From the NCBI GenBank assembly GCA_007120485.1, contig SKNP01000517.1, forward strand, positions 1-5,156: a DNA stretch of 5,156 nt. Reading direction: 5' to 3'. The notes under the pieces were generated by a model. The model searched no databases and was not told the DNA's origin. It was given only the letters and a program-made list of their open reading frames with translations. This document shows, piece after piece, positions 4,517 to 5,156 of this stretch. This DNA is from Nitriliruptoraceae bacterium. GTDB lineage: Bacteria > Actinomycetota > Nitriliruptoria > Nitriliruptorales > Nitriliruptoraceae. The translations under genes and the position numbers were made by a program. The number at the start of each line of letters is the position of its first letter. The stretch's first letter is position 1.

Positions 4517-5156
4517 ACCCTGCGGGGGACGCCGCGAGGTCGATCGCGCCCGTTGCGCCCTCCTCGAGCCCATGGCCGGTCTCGAGCAGCTCGCGGAGGC
4601 GGCTCAGGAACCGTGCGGCCGGCCCACCGTCGACGACGTCGTGATCCAGGCTGACCGTCAGGTGCAGGTGCTCATGCACCTCGGGCCGCCCGTCGACGAG
4701 CTGCAGTTGCTCGCTGATGCCACCGACCGTGACCGTCACCGGGTAGCACGCCAGCCCGTGCCCCCAGGCGCGGCCGCTGCCGAACATCCCGACCGACGTC
4801 ACGGTCACCGTGCCCCCATGACGTCGCCACAGGCGAGGTGAACGGGCCAACACCTGCCAGAGCAGCCAGCGCAGGGGGCGGGGGAGTCGCACCAGCCGAC
4901 CGACCTGCCGGCGGTTGTCGGCGATGTGCCGCCCCGGATCGCCCTGGACCGCTCGCAACGTCCGGTGCAGTTCCGGCACAGACAGGTTGCCGGCATCCCG
5001 GATCACGTACGGCAACGGGACCCGTTCCTCGTCGAGGACGACCTCCACCATGGTGGAGACGTCCACCTGCTCGAAGATCAGCAGCCGGCGTCCCCGGCGG
5101 AACGCCTGCACCTGCGGCTGCTCAGCGACCGCCCGCGCGACGCACGCGATCACGAA
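4515..5156 (-). CDS. 2-oxoacid dehydrogenase E2-type acyltransferase domain (5' end beyond the window)
   Basis: C-terminal 213 codons of a chloramphenicol-acetyltransferase-like E2 catalytic domain. The frame is still open at the right edge, so the start lies outside; the GTG at 5153 is an internal valine (FVIACVARAVAE fits the family interior). Counting from that GTG codon as 1: VARAVAEQPQVQAF (5-18), TVTVTSVGMFG (115-125, family form TFTISNLGMFG), PVTVTVGGISEQ (138-149), and the active-site motif SLDHDVVDGGPAARF (168-182) with catalytic H171 and D175. E2 enzymes move acyl groups between lipoamide and CoA. Whether this one has a lipoyl domain cannot be seen. The insert RPLRWLLWQVLARSPRLWRR (92-111) is hydrophobic and basic, unlike standard E2, hinting at a stand-alone acyltransferase possibly membrane-associated. 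It ends 73 nt before marR, which has its own promoter. Confidence 0.85.
   Translation of the reverse strand, partial: FVIACVARAVAEQPQVQAFRRGRRLLIFEQVDVSTMVEVVLDEERVPLPYVIRDAGNLSVPELHRTLRAVQGDPGRHIADNRRQVGRLVRLPRPLRWLLWQVLARSPRLWRRHGGTVTVTSVGMFGSGRAWGHGLACYPVTVTVGGISEQLQLVDGRPEVHEHLHLTVSLDHDVVDGGPAARFLSRLRELLETGHGLEEGATGAIDLAASPAG

Noticed and set aside
4442..4573. Longer N-terminus for the MarR regulator
   Set aside because: The extension would be translated from the promoter and operator and overlap the acyltransferase gene; its residues are unlike MarR N-termini.

Overview
The window is very GC-rich throughout. Its genes use GTG as well as ATG starts, prefer G or C in the third codon position, and sit in short 4-nt overlaps. 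This points to a high-GC actinobacterium; I cannot name the genus. Six protein genes are well supported. Five lie on the minus strand and one on the plus strand.

Plus strand, left side: bases 1-163 hold no gene I can support, only a possible promoter. A small two-helix potassium channel follows (173-517), with filter TTIGFGD and no attached regulatory domain. It converges on the minus-strand block, and a hairpin at 519-540 sits between the two stop codons.

Minus strand, in order of transcription from the right edge. (1) The C-terminal part of a 2-oxoacid-dehydrogenase E2-type acyltransferase domain (4515 to beyond 5156) keeps the His-Asp catalytic motif. (2) A MarR-family repressor (3977-4441) appears to have a promoter that would give a leaderless mRNA, with a TTGCA-GAC-TGCAA palindrome over its -35 region. 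(3) A 14-helix DHA2 drug/proton transporter (2334-3980) has a GTG start overlapping the marR stop by 4 nt, the classic autoregulated repressor-efflux pair. (4) A gap of about 235 bp is built around three near-identical 44-bp tandem repeats, each with a 6-bp-stem hairpin. The gap stays open as a 78-codon frame joined to both neighbours by start and stop codons. (5) A YbaK/EbsC-type aminoacyl-tRNA deacylase (1627-2097) follows. (6) An unusual two-domain protein (567-1550) joins a cysteine-less peroxiredoxin-like domain to a PKHD-type 2OG-Fe(II) dioxygenase.

Working together: marR and the transporter are very likely one regulated unit, induced by an unknown ligand. Whether ybaK and the dioxygenase belong to the same transcript depends on whether the repeat array terminates or only attenuates transcription. 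The dioxygenase has its own possible promoter. I saw no CRISPR array, insertion sequence, tRNA or rRNA. The most unusual items are the repeat array with its exactly fitting ORF and the redoxin-dioxygenase fusion.
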